Position numbers and translations under genes: made by a program. Below the pieces are notes generated by a model. That model did no database searches. It worked only from the letters and a program-made list of their open reading frames with translations, and had not been told where the DNA came from. From positions 1-20,456 of the forward strand of contig RFTR01000011.1 in assembly GCA_009923345.1 (NCBI GenBank): DNA of 20,456 nt, written 5' to 3'. The DNA is from Betaproteobacteria bacterium. GTDB lineage: Bacteria > Pseudomonadota > Gammaproteobacteria > Burkholderiales > Burkholderiaceae_C. The first letter of the stretch is position 1. Each line of letters starts with the position of its first letter. Shown in pieces: positions 7,834 through 15,209 of the stretch.

Positions 7834-8763
7834 ATGCCAGAAGCCGCCTCAGTTGACCTTGTTCCCACCATAGACCCCGTTGCCAGCGAGCGTTGGTCGA
7901 AGCGAAACCACCTAGAGACTCCGTGGTTGCATGAAGAAATTGGAAGACGCATGGAAGAACGGTTGCAGTGGATACGCTTGCAGCCTAAAAGATGGGTGGA
8001 TTGGGCGCCAGTCAATGGCGGTTTAGCGACCCATGCGGCAGTGCGCGCGCGATACCCCAAGGCTAATTGTTTGGCCATTGAAACTTCTGGGTTGCGCTTA
8101 CAAAAAGCGAAAGTTGCTCTTACAAATCCTTGGTGGACAGTGTGGAAGCGCCAGTCGGTTTCTGTCGCTGATCTCGCAAATAGTTTGCAGCAGCAAGAGG
8201 CGTTCGACATGGTCTGGGCGAATATGGCCTTGCACACGGCAGTGGCGCCCCAGTCTTTGTTGCGTGCTTGGCATAGCTTGCTGGCCACCGATGGGTTTTT
8301 GATGTTCTCGAGCCTTGGGCCAGACACCTTGCGAGAACTCCAGCCGATTTACCAAGACATGGGGTGGGGCGATCCCTCGCATGCCTTCACAGACATGCAC
8401 GATTGGGGTGACATGTTGGTGCAAGCAGGATTCGCAGAGCCCGTGATGGATATGGAACGCATCACGCTCACCTACGCAACGCCCTCAGATTTGCTGAAAG
8501 ACTTACGTCTCCTAGGGCGTAACTTGCACCACCAGCGCTATCAAAATTTACGTGGTCGGGGTTGGAGGCAGTCATTGGAGAGCGCTTTATGGACTTTGGC
8601 CAAGCCAGACCAAGGGGGGCGTCTGGTGCTCACAGTGGAGGTGATTTACGGGCATGCCCTCAAACCCCTTCCCAAGGTTAAGTTGGCGAAGCAATCATCA
8701 GTCACCCTGGCGCAGATGAAAACCTTGCTCAGTCAATCTAGGGGAAATACCCCGCTAGAATGA
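7834..8763 (+). CDS. BioC-like class I methyltransferase family protein
   Basis: A 309-residue protein resembling BioC, the malonyl-ACP O-methyltransferase of biotin synthesis. The best matches are the central FSSLGPDTLREL, typical of BioC, and DMVWANMALH, the equivalent of methyltransferase motif IV, followed by LLRAWHSLLATDGFLMF. The SAM-binding motif I is not standard: where VLDLGCGTG would be expected, near residues 53-65, the sequence reads RWVDWAPVNGGLA. Either it binds cofactor in a modified way or it has lost methyltransferase activity. It stands alone, with no bio genes nearby, and precedes the cox operon by 75 bases on the same strand. Family level is fairly sure; a true BioC role is not. 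Confidence 0.75.
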   Translation: MPEAASVDLVPTIDPVASERWSKRNHLETPWLHEEIGRRMEERLQWIRLQPKRWVDWAPVNGGLATHAAVRARYPKANCLAIETSGLRLQKAKVALTNPWWTVWKRQSVSVADLANSLQQQEAFDMVWANMALHTAVAPQSLLRAWHSLLATDGFLMFSSLGPDTLRELQPIYQDMGWGDPSHAFTDMHDWGDMLVQAGFAEPVMDMERITLTYATPSDLLKDLRLLGRNLHHQRYQNLRGRGWRQSLESALWTLAKPDQGGRLVLTVEVIYGHALKPLPKVKLAKQSSVTLAQMKTLLSQSRGNTPLE

Positions 8764-8780
8764 CGGGCTGAGACTTTATT

Positions 8781-8794
8781 TAGGGCGAACCCTA
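8781..8794. repeat. small inverted repeat upstream of coxB
   Basis: TAGGG-CGAA-CCCTA is a perfect 5-bp inverted repeat in the 75-base gap before coxB. No T-tract follows, so it is not a terminator. The gap should contain the cox operon promoter, but I cannot identify convincing -35 and -10 boxes. Confidence 0.25.
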
Positions 8795-8838
8795 GGTTTA
8801 CCCTCCTGCAGGCTAATCAATTAAGGCATTTAAAAGTG

Positions 8839-10005
8839 ATGAAGAACAATCTTTTCCAGAAGTTGGCTTCGGCTTTGCTGTTCGTTTCCACCTGGGCGAG
8901 TACAGCAGCTTGGGCAGTTAACGACCTTCCTGGCGGCCCTTCCAATTGGCAACTCAATTTGCAGCCTGGGGCGACCAAGATCGCCCAGGAACAAGGTTGG
9001 TTGCACTGGTTCATGCTGATTATTTGCACAGTTATTTTTGTGGCTGTTTTCGGGGTAATGTTCTATTCCATCTGGAAGCACCGCAAATCGGTGGGTCACA
9101 AGCCAGCCTCTTTCCACGAATCGGTCAAAGTTGAAATCGCTTGGACAGTCATTCCCTTCATCATCGTCATCTTGATGGCCTTGCCCGCCACCAAAGCCGT
9201 GGTGGCCCAAAAAGACACGTCTAACGCTGACCTCACCATCAAAGCTACGGGTTACCAGTGGAAATGGGGTTACGACTACATCAAGGGTGAAGGCGAGGGC
9301 ATTGCTTTTATTTCCACCCTTGACAACGAGCACCGCGTTTTGTCCAACAGCGGCGCCAAGGGTGCTGATTTAGACGACTACTTACTCAAGGTCGACAACC
9401 CCTTGGTGGTGCCTGTCAACAAAAAAGTTCGCATCATCACTACCGCCAACGATGTCATCCACGCCTTCGCTGTGCCCTCGTTAGGCATCAAGCAAGATGC
9501 CATTCCTGGCTTTGTGCGTGATACCTGGTTCCGCGCTGAAACCGTCGGCGACTTCCACGGCCAGTGCCAAGAGTTGTGCGGCAAAGAGCACGCCTACATG
9601 CCTATCCATGTCAAAGTACTCAGCGCAGAAGACTACGCAGCGTGGGTTGCAGTTGAACAAAAGAAAATGGCCGCCAAGATGGATGATCCATCCAAAGTGT
9701 GGACTTTGCCTGAAATCTTGCAGCGTGGCGAAAAAGTCTATGCCGCTAATTGCGTGGCCTGCCACCAATCAAGCGGCAAAGGCAGTGGCGCTATCAAGGC
9801 TTTGGATGGTTCTGCTGTCGTGCTGAACTCTGACGCTGGCAAGCAAATCCATGTATTACTGAACGGCCAAAACAACAACTCTATGCCCGCATGGAAACAA
9901 CTGAGCGACACCGATATTGCTGCGGTGATCAGCTACACCAAAAACAATTGGTCCAACAAGACCGGCCAGCTGGTTCAGCCTGCCGATGTCAAAGCCGCCC
10001 GTTAA
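8839..10005 (+). CDS. coxB: cytochrome c oxidase subunit II with fused cytochrome c domain
   Basis: A 388-residue subunit II, which receives electrons at the CuA centre and passes them to subunit I. A signal peptide probably ends at AWA (residue 26). Two membrane helices follow (about 53-78 and 98-122). The periplasmic CuA domain has His208, Cys243, Glu245, Cys247, His251 and Met254 (CQELCGKEHAYMP). The C-terminal extension is a cytochrome c domain with CVACH (305-309) and a probable axial Met349 in SMPAW. It is thus a caa3-like arrangement, longer than plain subunit II (about 250-300). I start at ATG 8839 rather than GTG 8836; no clear ribosome site exists. It is the first gene of the cox operon. 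Confidence 0.95.
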   Translation: MKNNLFQKLASALLFVSTWASTAAWAVNDLPGGPSNWQLNLQPGATKIAQEQGWLHWFMLIICTVIFVAVFGVMFYSIWKHRKSVGHKPASFHESVKVEIAWTVIPFIIVILMALPATKAVVAQKDTSNADLTIKATGYQWKWGYDYIKGEGEGIAFISTLDNEHRVLSNSGAKGADLDDYLLKVDNPLVVPVNKKVRIITTANDVIHAFAVPSLGIKQDAIPGFVRDTWFRAETVGDFHGQCQELCGKEHAYMPIHVKVLSAEDYAAWVAVEQKKMAAKMDDPSKVWTLPEILQRGEKVYAANCVACHQSSGKGSGAIKALDGSAVVLNSDAGKQIHVLLNGQNNNSMPAWKQLSDTDIAAVISYTKNNWSNKTGQLVQPADVKAAR

Positions 10006-10031
10006 TCCCCACCGTTGAATAGGAACACATC

Positions 10032-11654
10032 ATGAGCGCAGTTCTAGATCCTCACGGCCACGTCCATGGCCACGACGACCACCACGGTGCCCCACAGGGT
10101 TGGCAACGTTGGGTATTTGCTACCAACCACAAAGACATCGGTACTTTGTATTTGTTGTTTGCTTTTTCCATGTTGATCATTGGTGGCGTGTTAGCTTTGT
10201 TGATCCGCGCTGAGTTGTTTCAGCCTGGTCTGCAATTGGTCAACCCTGAGTTGTTCAACCAACTCACCACTATGCATGGCCTCATCATGGTGTTTGGCGC
10301 CATCATGCCAGCCTTCGTAGGCTTTGCAAACTGGATGATTCCGTTGCAAATCGGCGCGCCTGACATGGCGTTTGCGCGCATGAACAACTTCAGCTTCTGG
10401 TTGATGATTCCTGCGGCTGTCATGTTGAGCACATCGTTCTTCCAACCTGGTGGCGCACCCGCTGCTGGCTGGACGCTTTATGCACCTTTGACATTGCAAA
10501 TGGGCCCATCAATGGACTCCGGTATTTTTGCGCTGCATTTGTTGGGCGCATCGTCGATCATGGGTTCGATCAACATCATCGTGACCATTCTCAACATGCG
10601 TGCCCCTGGCATGACTTTGATGAAGATGCCTATGTTTGTTTGGACTTGGTTGATCACTGCCTATTTGTTGATTGCTGTGATGCCTGTGTTGGCAGGCGCG
10701 ATCACCATGACATTGACCGACCGCCACTTCGGCACCACCTTCTTTAATCCTGCTGGCGGCGGCGATCCCATCATGTACCAACACATCTTCTGGTTCTTCG
10801 GACATCCAGAGGTGTACATCATGATCTTGCCGGCCTTCGGCATCATCAGCCATATCGTTCCTGCTTTTGCCCGTAAAAGATTGTTCGGCTACGCATCGAT
10901 GGTGTACGCCACATCGTCTATCGCGATTTTGTCTTTCATCGTTTGGGCGCACCACATGTATGCCACTGGCATGCCCGTGACTGGTCAGTTGTTCTTCATG
11001 TACGCCACCATGTTGATCTCTGTGCCTACCGGCGTGAAGGTTTTCAACTGGATCGCGACTATGTGGAAAGGCTCGATGACATTTGAGAGCCCCATGTTGT
11101 TTGCGGTGGGCTTCATCTTCGTGTTCACCATGGGCGGTTTTACTGGACTGATCTTGTCCATGGCTCCTATCGACACACAAGTGCAAGACACTTATTACGT
11201 AGTGGCTCACTTCCACTATGTGTTGGTGGCCGGTTCCTTGTTTGCCATGTTTGCAGGCTTTTACTTCTGGTGCCCCAAGTGGACTGGCGTGATGTACAAC
11301 GAAACACGTGGCAAGATCCACTTCTGGTGGACATTGATTGCGTTCAACGTGACCTTCTTCCCCATGCACTTCCTTGGACTAGCCGGTATGCCACGCCGCT
11401 ACGCTGACTACCCCATGCAGTTCACTGACTTCAACATGATTGCTTCGGTCGGCGCGTTTCTCTTCGGATTTGCGCAGGTCTATTTCTTCTTCTTCATTGT
11501 CTTGCCTGCGATGCTCGGCCATGGTGAAAAAGCGGTTGCTAAGCCATGGGAAGCTGCTGAGGGCTTGGAGTGGGAAATCCCATCGCCGGCGCCTTTCCAC
11601 ACCTTCGAGACACCTCCCAAGCTCGACGCTACGGCGACCCGCGTGATTGGTTAA
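10032..11654 (+). CDS. coxA: cytochrome c oxidase subunit I (heme a / heme a3-CuB)
   Basis: The 540-residue catalytic, twelve-helix subunit that reduces oxygen to water and pumps protons. Metal ligands are complete: His82 and His395 for heme a, His393 for heme a3, and His258, His307 and His308 for CuB. Tyr262 in GHPEVY is the cross-linked tyrosine. The GHPEVY glutamate (Glu260), the D-channel Asp111 and the K-channel Lys336 are all present, marking an A1-type proton-pumping oxidase. The N-terminus carries a histidine-rich tail with six His between residues 8 and 18. The ATG at 10032 has AGGA seven bases upstream. It lies 26 bases after coxB and 6 bases before the 36-aa assembly peptide. Confidence 0.98.
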   Translation: MSAVLDPHGHVHGHDDHHGAPQGWQRWVFATNHKDIGTLYLLFAFSMLIIGGVLALLIRAELFQPGLQLVNPELFNQLTTMHGLIMVFGAIMPAFVGFANWMIPLQIGAPDMAFARMNNFSFWLMIPAAVMLSTSFFQPGGAPAAGWTLYAPLTLQMGPSMDSGIFALHLLGASSIMGSINIIVTILNMRAPGMTLMKMPMFVWTWLITAYLLIAVMPVLAGAITMTLTDRHFGTTFFNPAGGGDPIMYQHIFWFFGHPEVYIMILPAFGIISHIVPAFARKRLFGYASMVYATSSIAILSFIVWAHHMYATGMPVTGQLFFMYATMLISVPTGVKVFNWIATMWKGSMTFESPMLFAVGFIFVFTMGGFTGLILSMAPIDTQVQDTYYVVAHFHYVLVAGSLFAMFAGFYFWCPKWTGVMYNETRGKIHFWWTLIAFNVTFFPMHFLGLAGMPRRYADYPMQFTDFNMIASVGAFLFGFAQVYFFFFIVLPAMLGHGEKAVAKPWEAAEGLEWEIPSPAPFHTFETPPKLDATATRVIG

Positions 11655-11660
11655 CAAGCC

Positions 11661-11771
11661 ATGACGCCAGAGCAACGCAAGCAAAACCTGCGATTGGGGC
11701 TGATCTTGGCCTCTGTCGCAGCCGTGTTTTTCATTGGCTTCTTTGCCAAAATCATTTTGTTGAATCGCTGA
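11661..11771 (+). CDS. small single-helix cytochrome oxidase assembly protein (36 aa)
   Basis: A 36-residue open frame sits between coxA and ctaG, 6 bases after one and 4 bases before the other. It begins MTPEQRKQNLRLGLILASV and continues into a hydrophobic stretch rich in Phe, Ile and Leu, ending LLNR. It has a charged N-terminal tail (about 11 residues) and one membrane helix (about 12-34). Position, length and pattern match the small oxidase assembly peptide that commonly lies here in Burkholderiales cox operons. It is easily missed by gene finders because of its size. Its exact role is not established; help with copper or subunit I assembly alongside CtaG is inference. Confidence 0.85.
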   Translation: MTPEQRKQNLRLGLILASVAAVFFIGFFAKIILLNR

Positions 11772-11775
11772 TCGC

Positions 11776-12381
11776 ATGGTTCCTATCCGCCAAAATTTGG
11801 TGATGCTGAAAAAGCTAATCGTGGTAGCGGTTGGTATGTTTGCCTTTGGCTATGCCTTGGTACCGATGTACCGCGCAATTTGTGAATTCACGGGCATCAA
11901 TATTTTGGCTTTGGGTGAGCGAGAAGTGTTTGGTTCTGGCAATGCACGTGCGAAGCCGACCAATTCGCAAGTTGACACCTCCCGCACCATCACCGTCGAA
12001 TTCGACGCCAATGCCCGTGGCCCTTGGATGTTCAAGCCCGCGCAGTCGTCCATGCAAGTCCACCCAGGCGAGATGATGACGGTCATGTACGAGTTCCAAA
12101 ACGTGCAAAACCGCGTGATGTCCGCCCAAGCTATTCCAAGCTATGCCCCACGCCAAGCGGCAGCGCATTTCAACAAAGTGGAGTGTTTCTGTTTTAACCA
12201 ATACACCTTGGCGCCTGGCGAGAAAAAGCAATGGCCTGTGGTGTTTGTGATCGATCCCAAATTGTCTAAAGACGTGTCGACAATCACTTTGTCATACACA
12301 TTCTTTGAAGTAGGTTCTAAAACACCGGCTGCACCTGTAGCGGTTGGACCAACCGATACAAAAATAGGGGCTGGCGCTTGA
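11776..12381 (+). CDS. ctaG: cytochrome c oxidase assembly protein CtaG (Cox11 family)
   Basis: A 201-residue Cox11/CtaG copper chaperone that delivers copper to the CuB site of subunit I. One N-terminal membrane helix (about 12-30) anchors a periplasmic beta domain. The copper-binding CFCF motif is at 137-140, preceded by FNKVE and followed by NQYTLAPGE, as in the family; a further Cys36 follows the helix (YRAICEFTG), also conserved. The C-terminal YTFFEV is usual. The ATG at 11776 lies 4 bases after the small peptide gene, with no strong ribosome site, suggesting coupling. Its stop overlaps the TTG start of the DUF2970 gene. Confidence 0.96.
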   Translation: MVPIRQNLVMLKKLIVVAVGMFAFGYALVPMYRAICEFTGINILALGEREVFGSGNARAKPTNSQVDTSRTITVEFDANARGPWMFKPAQSSMQVHPGEMMTVMYEFQNVQNRVMSAQAIPSYAPRQAAAHFNKVECFCFNQYTLAPGEKKQWPVVFVIDPKLSKDVSTITLSYTFFEVGSKTPAAPVAVGPTDTKIGAGA

Positions 12382-12572
12382 GCAAACTCCAATCTTTGAA
12401 GCGTTCGGTTGTTGCTGTCGCATGGTCGTTTTTAGGAATTCGCAAAAGCAGTGAGTTTCAAGAAGATGTTGCAAAAATCACGCCGTTGCATGTGCTAGGT
12501 GTGGGGTTAGTGGCAGGTTTATTGTTTGTGGCCGCGTTGATTCTTTTGGTCAACTGGGTCGTTGCAAAGTAA
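12378..12572 (+). CDS. DUF2970 family small membrane protein
   Basis: A 64-residue protein of the DUF2970 family, found in betaproteobacterial cox operons and without a proven function. The pattern is typical: a basic amphipathic start, AWSFLGIRKSSEFQED, then one membrane helix (about 37-60) ending LLVNWVVAK. No ATG is available in frame. The TTG at 12378 forms a TTGA overlap with the ctaG stop codon, which supports it as the start through termination-reinitiation. Location between ctaG and coxC suggests a role in oxidase assembly or stability (inference). Confidence 0.85.
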   Translation: MSKLQSLKRSVVAVAWSFLGIRKSSEFQEDVAKITPLHVLGVGLVAGLLFVAALILLVNWVVAK

Positions 12573-12586
12573 AGAAGGAAGAAAAA

Positions 12587-13468
12587 ATGAGTAGCAACTC
12601 ACATGGCACCACGCCTTACTACTATGTCCCCGCACCCTCGCGTCACCCTGCGATGGCTGCCTTGGGTTTATTCTTTGTGATCTTGGGCGCTGGCCAATGG
12701 GTTAACGGTGCTGACTGGGGTAAATATTCTTTGTTATTTGGTTTAGTTTTTTGGTTGTTCGTGTTGTACCAGTGGTTTGGTGACGCTATTGCTGAAAGTG
12801 AATCAGGCCTGTTCGGTCACAAGGTTGAGTTATCTTTCCGCTGGAGTATGAGTTGGTTCATATTTTCTGAAGTGATGTTCTTTGGTGCGTTCTTTTCTGC
12901 CTTGTGGTGGGCGCGTGTGCATTCAGTCCCTGAGTTGGGTAATTTAGAAAATGCATTGCTCTGGCCCGGATTTAAGGCGGCTTGGCCATCTGTTGTTGCT
13001 GGCGCTACTGCCTCACCTGCCGGCATCATCGAGCCGTTTCAGGTGATGACACCCTTCTGGTTGCCCACAATCAACACCGCTTTGTTATTGAGTTCTGGTG
13101 TGACATTGACTATTGCCCACCATGCTTTGATTGAAAACAAGCGTGACACCACGATCAAGTTCATGTGGTTAACGGTTGCCTTGGGGGTTGTTTTCTTATT
13201 CGTGCAAGGTTACGAATACAGCCATGCGTATAGCGAAATGAACCTCAAACTCACCTCTGGCGTGTACGGTTCTACCTTCTTCATGCTCACAGGTTTCCAC
13301 GGCTTCCATGTGTTCTTGGGCATGTTGATGTTGTTGGTTATCACCCTGCGTTTGCAAAAAGGCCATTTCACTTCCGATAAGCACTTCGGTTTTGAAGGCG
13401 CCGCGTGGTACTGGCACTTTGTGGACGTGGTGTGGTTAGGCCTCTACATCTTGGTGTACTGGCTGTAA
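12587..13468 (+). CDS. coxC: cytochrome c oxidase subunit III
   Basis: A 293-residue, seven-helix subunit III, which stabilises the oxidase core and its proton uptake path. Recognisable blocks include PSRHPAMAALGLFF, the SEVMFFGAFF helix, HHALIENKR, GFHGFHVFLGMLML and the closing WYWHFVDVVWLGLYILVYWL. The ATG at 12587 has a purine-rich ribosome site (GAAGGAAG, 12574-12581). It is the last gene of the structural operon, and a strong hairpin terminator follows 21 bases after its stop. A loop of about 40 residues between the second and third helical pairs (ELGNLENALLWPGFKAAWPS) is common in betaproteobacterial forms. Confidence 0.97.
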   Translation: MSSNSHGTTPYYYVPAPSRHPAMAALGLFFVILGAGQWVNGADWGKYSLLFGLVFWLFVLYQWFGDAIAESESGLFGHKVELSFRWSMSWFIFSEVMFFGAFFSALWWARVHSVPELGNLENALLWPGFKAAWPSVVAGATASPAGIIEPFQVMTPFWLPTINTALLLSSGVTLTIAHHALIENKRDTTIKFMWLTVALGVVFLFVQGYEYSHAYSEMNLKLTSGVYGSTFFMLTGFHGFHVFLGMLMLLVITLRLQKGHFTSDKHFGFEGAAWYWHFVDVVWLGLYILVYWL

Positions 13469-13473
13469 AGCCG

Positions 13474-13522
13474 GCTAGCAAAGCGAACGAAGGCCGCGTG
13501 TGCGGCCTTTGCTTTTTCTAGC
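13474..13522. terminator. hairpin terminator between coxC and the DUF2909 gene
   Basis: An 8-bp GC-rich stem, AAGGCCGC (13490-13497) and GCGGCCTT (13502-13509), closes on a GTGT loop and is followed on the plus strand by GCTTTTTC. Outer arms GCTAG (13474-13478) and CTAGC (13518-13522) extend the symmetry. It ends the cox transcript. The opposite strand has a weaker T-rich tail, so it may also serve the convergent DUF2909 gene. Confidence 0.85.
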
Positions 13523-13551
13523 AATCCCCATGTTGGGAGCTTTAAAGATGT

Positions 13552-13773
13552 TTAGCGACCAGCCTCAATACCTGTGGGATGGATGTAGCCAAGTTGCCAT
13601 CCAATCAGCACACAAATAAATAGAAAGATCGAGATACCGACCCTAAGCCCCAGGGCTTTGACCATATTTTTGGATTTAGGCTGATCACTCGGACCCGAGC
13701 GCATCATGAATATGAGCGCAGAAGCCAAACTGCCCAAGATAGCTAAAAATGCAAGTGCAACAATGAATTTCAT
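13552..13773 (-). CDS. DUF2909 family twin-transmembrane protein
   Basis: A 73-residue protein of the DUF2909 family: a first hydrophobic helix (FIVALAFLAILGSLASALIFMM), a short polar loop rich in Ser, Lys and Pro, then MVKALGLRVGISIFLFICVLIGWQ and the family-typical ending GYIHPTGI. Two membrane helices fill most of the protein. Function is unknown; the gene is usually found beside cox and SURF1 genes, implying a role in oxidase biogenesis (inference). The start is ATG at 13773 (MKFIVAL) or ATG at 13782; the shorter fits the family better. It is the only minus-strand gene within the oxidase cluster, and its 5' end overlaps the proposed SURF1 start. Confidence 0.85.
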   Translation of the reverse strand: MKFIVALAFLAILGSLASALIFMMRSGPSDQPKSKNMVKALGLRVGISIFLFICVLIGWQLGYIHPTGIEAGR

Positions 13774-14527
13774 ACAAGCCATTATCTCTGCCCCGCGTCA
13801 GCGCTCTTTGCTGGTGGTTACGATGGCCACGGTATTGGGTGTGGCTTTGACGGTGTGTTTAGGGGTGTGGCAGCTGTCACGTGGCCACGAAAAAGAGGCC
13901 TTGCATGCAGCCATCCTGGCGCGCCAGGCGCAGCCGGCACTAGACACTGCGGCCTTATTAAAAGACAGAAGTGTGTTTACCCAATTGCACCAAGGGGTGA
14001 GACTAGAAGGCCGATGGTTGTCTCAGCACACGGTGTATTTGGAAAACCGTCCCATGCAAGGGCGTTCAGGTTTTATTGTGTTGACCCCGTTGCAATTAGA
14101 TGGCGATACAACTGTCTTAGTGCAGCGCGGATGGATACCGCGTCACCAACAAGACCGTACTGTGTTAGCGCCTATCGCGACACCGCAAGGCCAAGTGCAA
14201 GTGAGTGGCCGTATTGCTGCAGGTCCATCCGAAGTCATGGGATTGGGTGAAACTTCCTCGAAAACAACAGCACAGACCACAGGGCAATCGCCTATTAGGC
14301 AAAATCTAAATCCTGCTGAATTCAGCAAAGAAATCGGCGTATCACTGGTAGGTACTGTTTTACAAACCGATTCTGATGCAGACGGGTTGCAACGCAAATG
14401 GCCAGAAATCACGGCTGGCGTAGAAAAGCACTGGGGTTATGCCTTTCAGTGGTTTGCATTAGCGGCTGTGCAGGTGATGCTGTATTTTTGGTACCAATGG
14501 ATAAAGCCTTATCGCCATGCAAAATAA
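13763..14527 (+). CDS. SURF1 family cytochrome oxidase biogenesis protein
   Basis: A 254-residue SURF1 (Shy1) protein, an inner-membrane factor for heme a insertion into subunit I. The first helix leads into GVWQLSR (34-40), the conserved post-helix motif. The periplasmic domain contains VYLENRPMQGRSGFIVLTPL and VLVQRGWIPR, both family signatures, and the C-terminal helix begins HWGYAFQWFALA. The start is uncertain: ATG 13763 gives a normal N-terminus but makes the gene overlap the divergent DUF2909 gene by 11-20 bases; ATG 13823 would avoid that but begins directly in the helix. It overlaps the next gene by 11 bases and opens the five-gene maturation operon. Confidence 0.92.
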   Translation: MNFIQAIISAPRQRSLLVVTMATVLGVALTVCLGVWQLSRGHEKEALHAAILARQAQPALDTAALLKDRSVFTQLHQGVRLEGRWLSQHTVYLENRPMQGRSGFIVLTPLQLDGDTTVLVQRGWIPRHQQDRTVLAPIATPQGQVQVSGRIAAGPSEVMGLGETSSKTTAQTTGQSPIRQNLNPAEFSKEIGVSLVGTVLQTDSDADGLQRKWPEITAGVEKHWGYAFQWFALAAVQVMLYFWYQWIKPYRHAK

Positions 14528-15209
14528 AAAAACTCCCGACACTTCGCACCCACTTGGCATGACCGTCTATGACTTGCCTTTGCCCGCAGAGGTGGTGCAG
14601 GCGGATGCTAAGCGCACCAGCATGGGACGCTTGAATATGTTGTTGGTCTTATTAGCTTGTGCAACGCCAGTTGTGGCCTCTTACATTACCTACTACTGGG
14701 TTCGTCCTGAAGCGCGCCGTAACTATGGTGAATTGATCCAACCCACGCGCCCTACACCTTCGATAGCGGTTGCGCGTCTGGACGGCAGCGATATGAAGTT
14801 GACCGATCTCAAAGGTCAGTGGTTACTGGTCAGTGTTGCTGGTGCTGCGTGTGATGCGGCGTGTCAGCAACGCTTGTATTTACAGCGACAAATTTTGGTG
14901 GGGTTGGGTAAAGAGCGTCCACGCACAGAATGGGTATGGTTGGTCAATGACAAGGCAGAGATTCCCAATACCTTGCTGCCCGGTTTAGAAGAGGCCACCG
15001 TTTTGCGTGTAGATCCCAAAGCGCTCGCGCAATGGTTGCAGCCAGAGGCTAATAAGAAGTTAGAAGACCACTTGTACATGGTCGACCCTATGGGTGAGTG
15101 GATGATGCGTTTCCCTGCGCATCTGAATGCAGAAGGTGCACTAAAAGCAAAGCGCGATATGGAGCGTTTGTTGCGTGCTTCCTCCTCATGGGATGTGCCT
15201 GGCCGATGA
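14517..15209 (+). CDS. membrane-anchored Sco-like thioredoxin-fold protein
   Basis: A 230-residue protein with a cytoplasmic N-terminus, one helix (about 38-61) and a periplasmic domain. The domain shows a CX3C pair, Cys112 and Cys116 (CDAAC), and a histidine at 185 in EDHLYMVDPMGEW. These match the CXXXC plus distal His copper-site layout of Sco1/SenC proteins, and the LTDLKGQWLLV segment before the cysteines fits the fold. Overall similarity to classical Sco is low, and relatives are often left as hypothetical or misnamed oxidase subunits. It lies between SURF1 (11-base overlap) and ctaA (4-base ATGA overlap). A copper or thiol role in CuA/CuB assembly is inference; a start at ATG 14559 is also possible. 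Confidence 0.8.
   Translation: MQNKKTPDTSHPLGMTVYDLPLPAEVVQADAKRTSMGRLNMLLVLLACATPVVASYITYYWVRPEARRNYGELIQPTRPTPSIAVARLDGSDMKLTDLKGQWLLVSVAGAACDAACQQRLYLQRQILVGLGKERPRTEWVWLVNDKAEIPNTLLPGLEEATVLRVDPKALAQWLQPEANKKLEDHLYMVDPMGEWMMRFPAHLNAEGALKAKRDMERLLRASSSWDVPGR

Noticed and set aside
8781..8794. Hairpin before coxB as a terminator of the BioC-like gene
   Set aside because: The stem is only 5 bp and is followed by a GC-containing stretch without a T-run.
10509..11369. Long open frame (286 codons) antisense to coxA
   Set aside because: It lies wholly inside a highly conserved gene, is very rich in His, Gln and Arg, and shows no domain; it is a codon-bias shadow.
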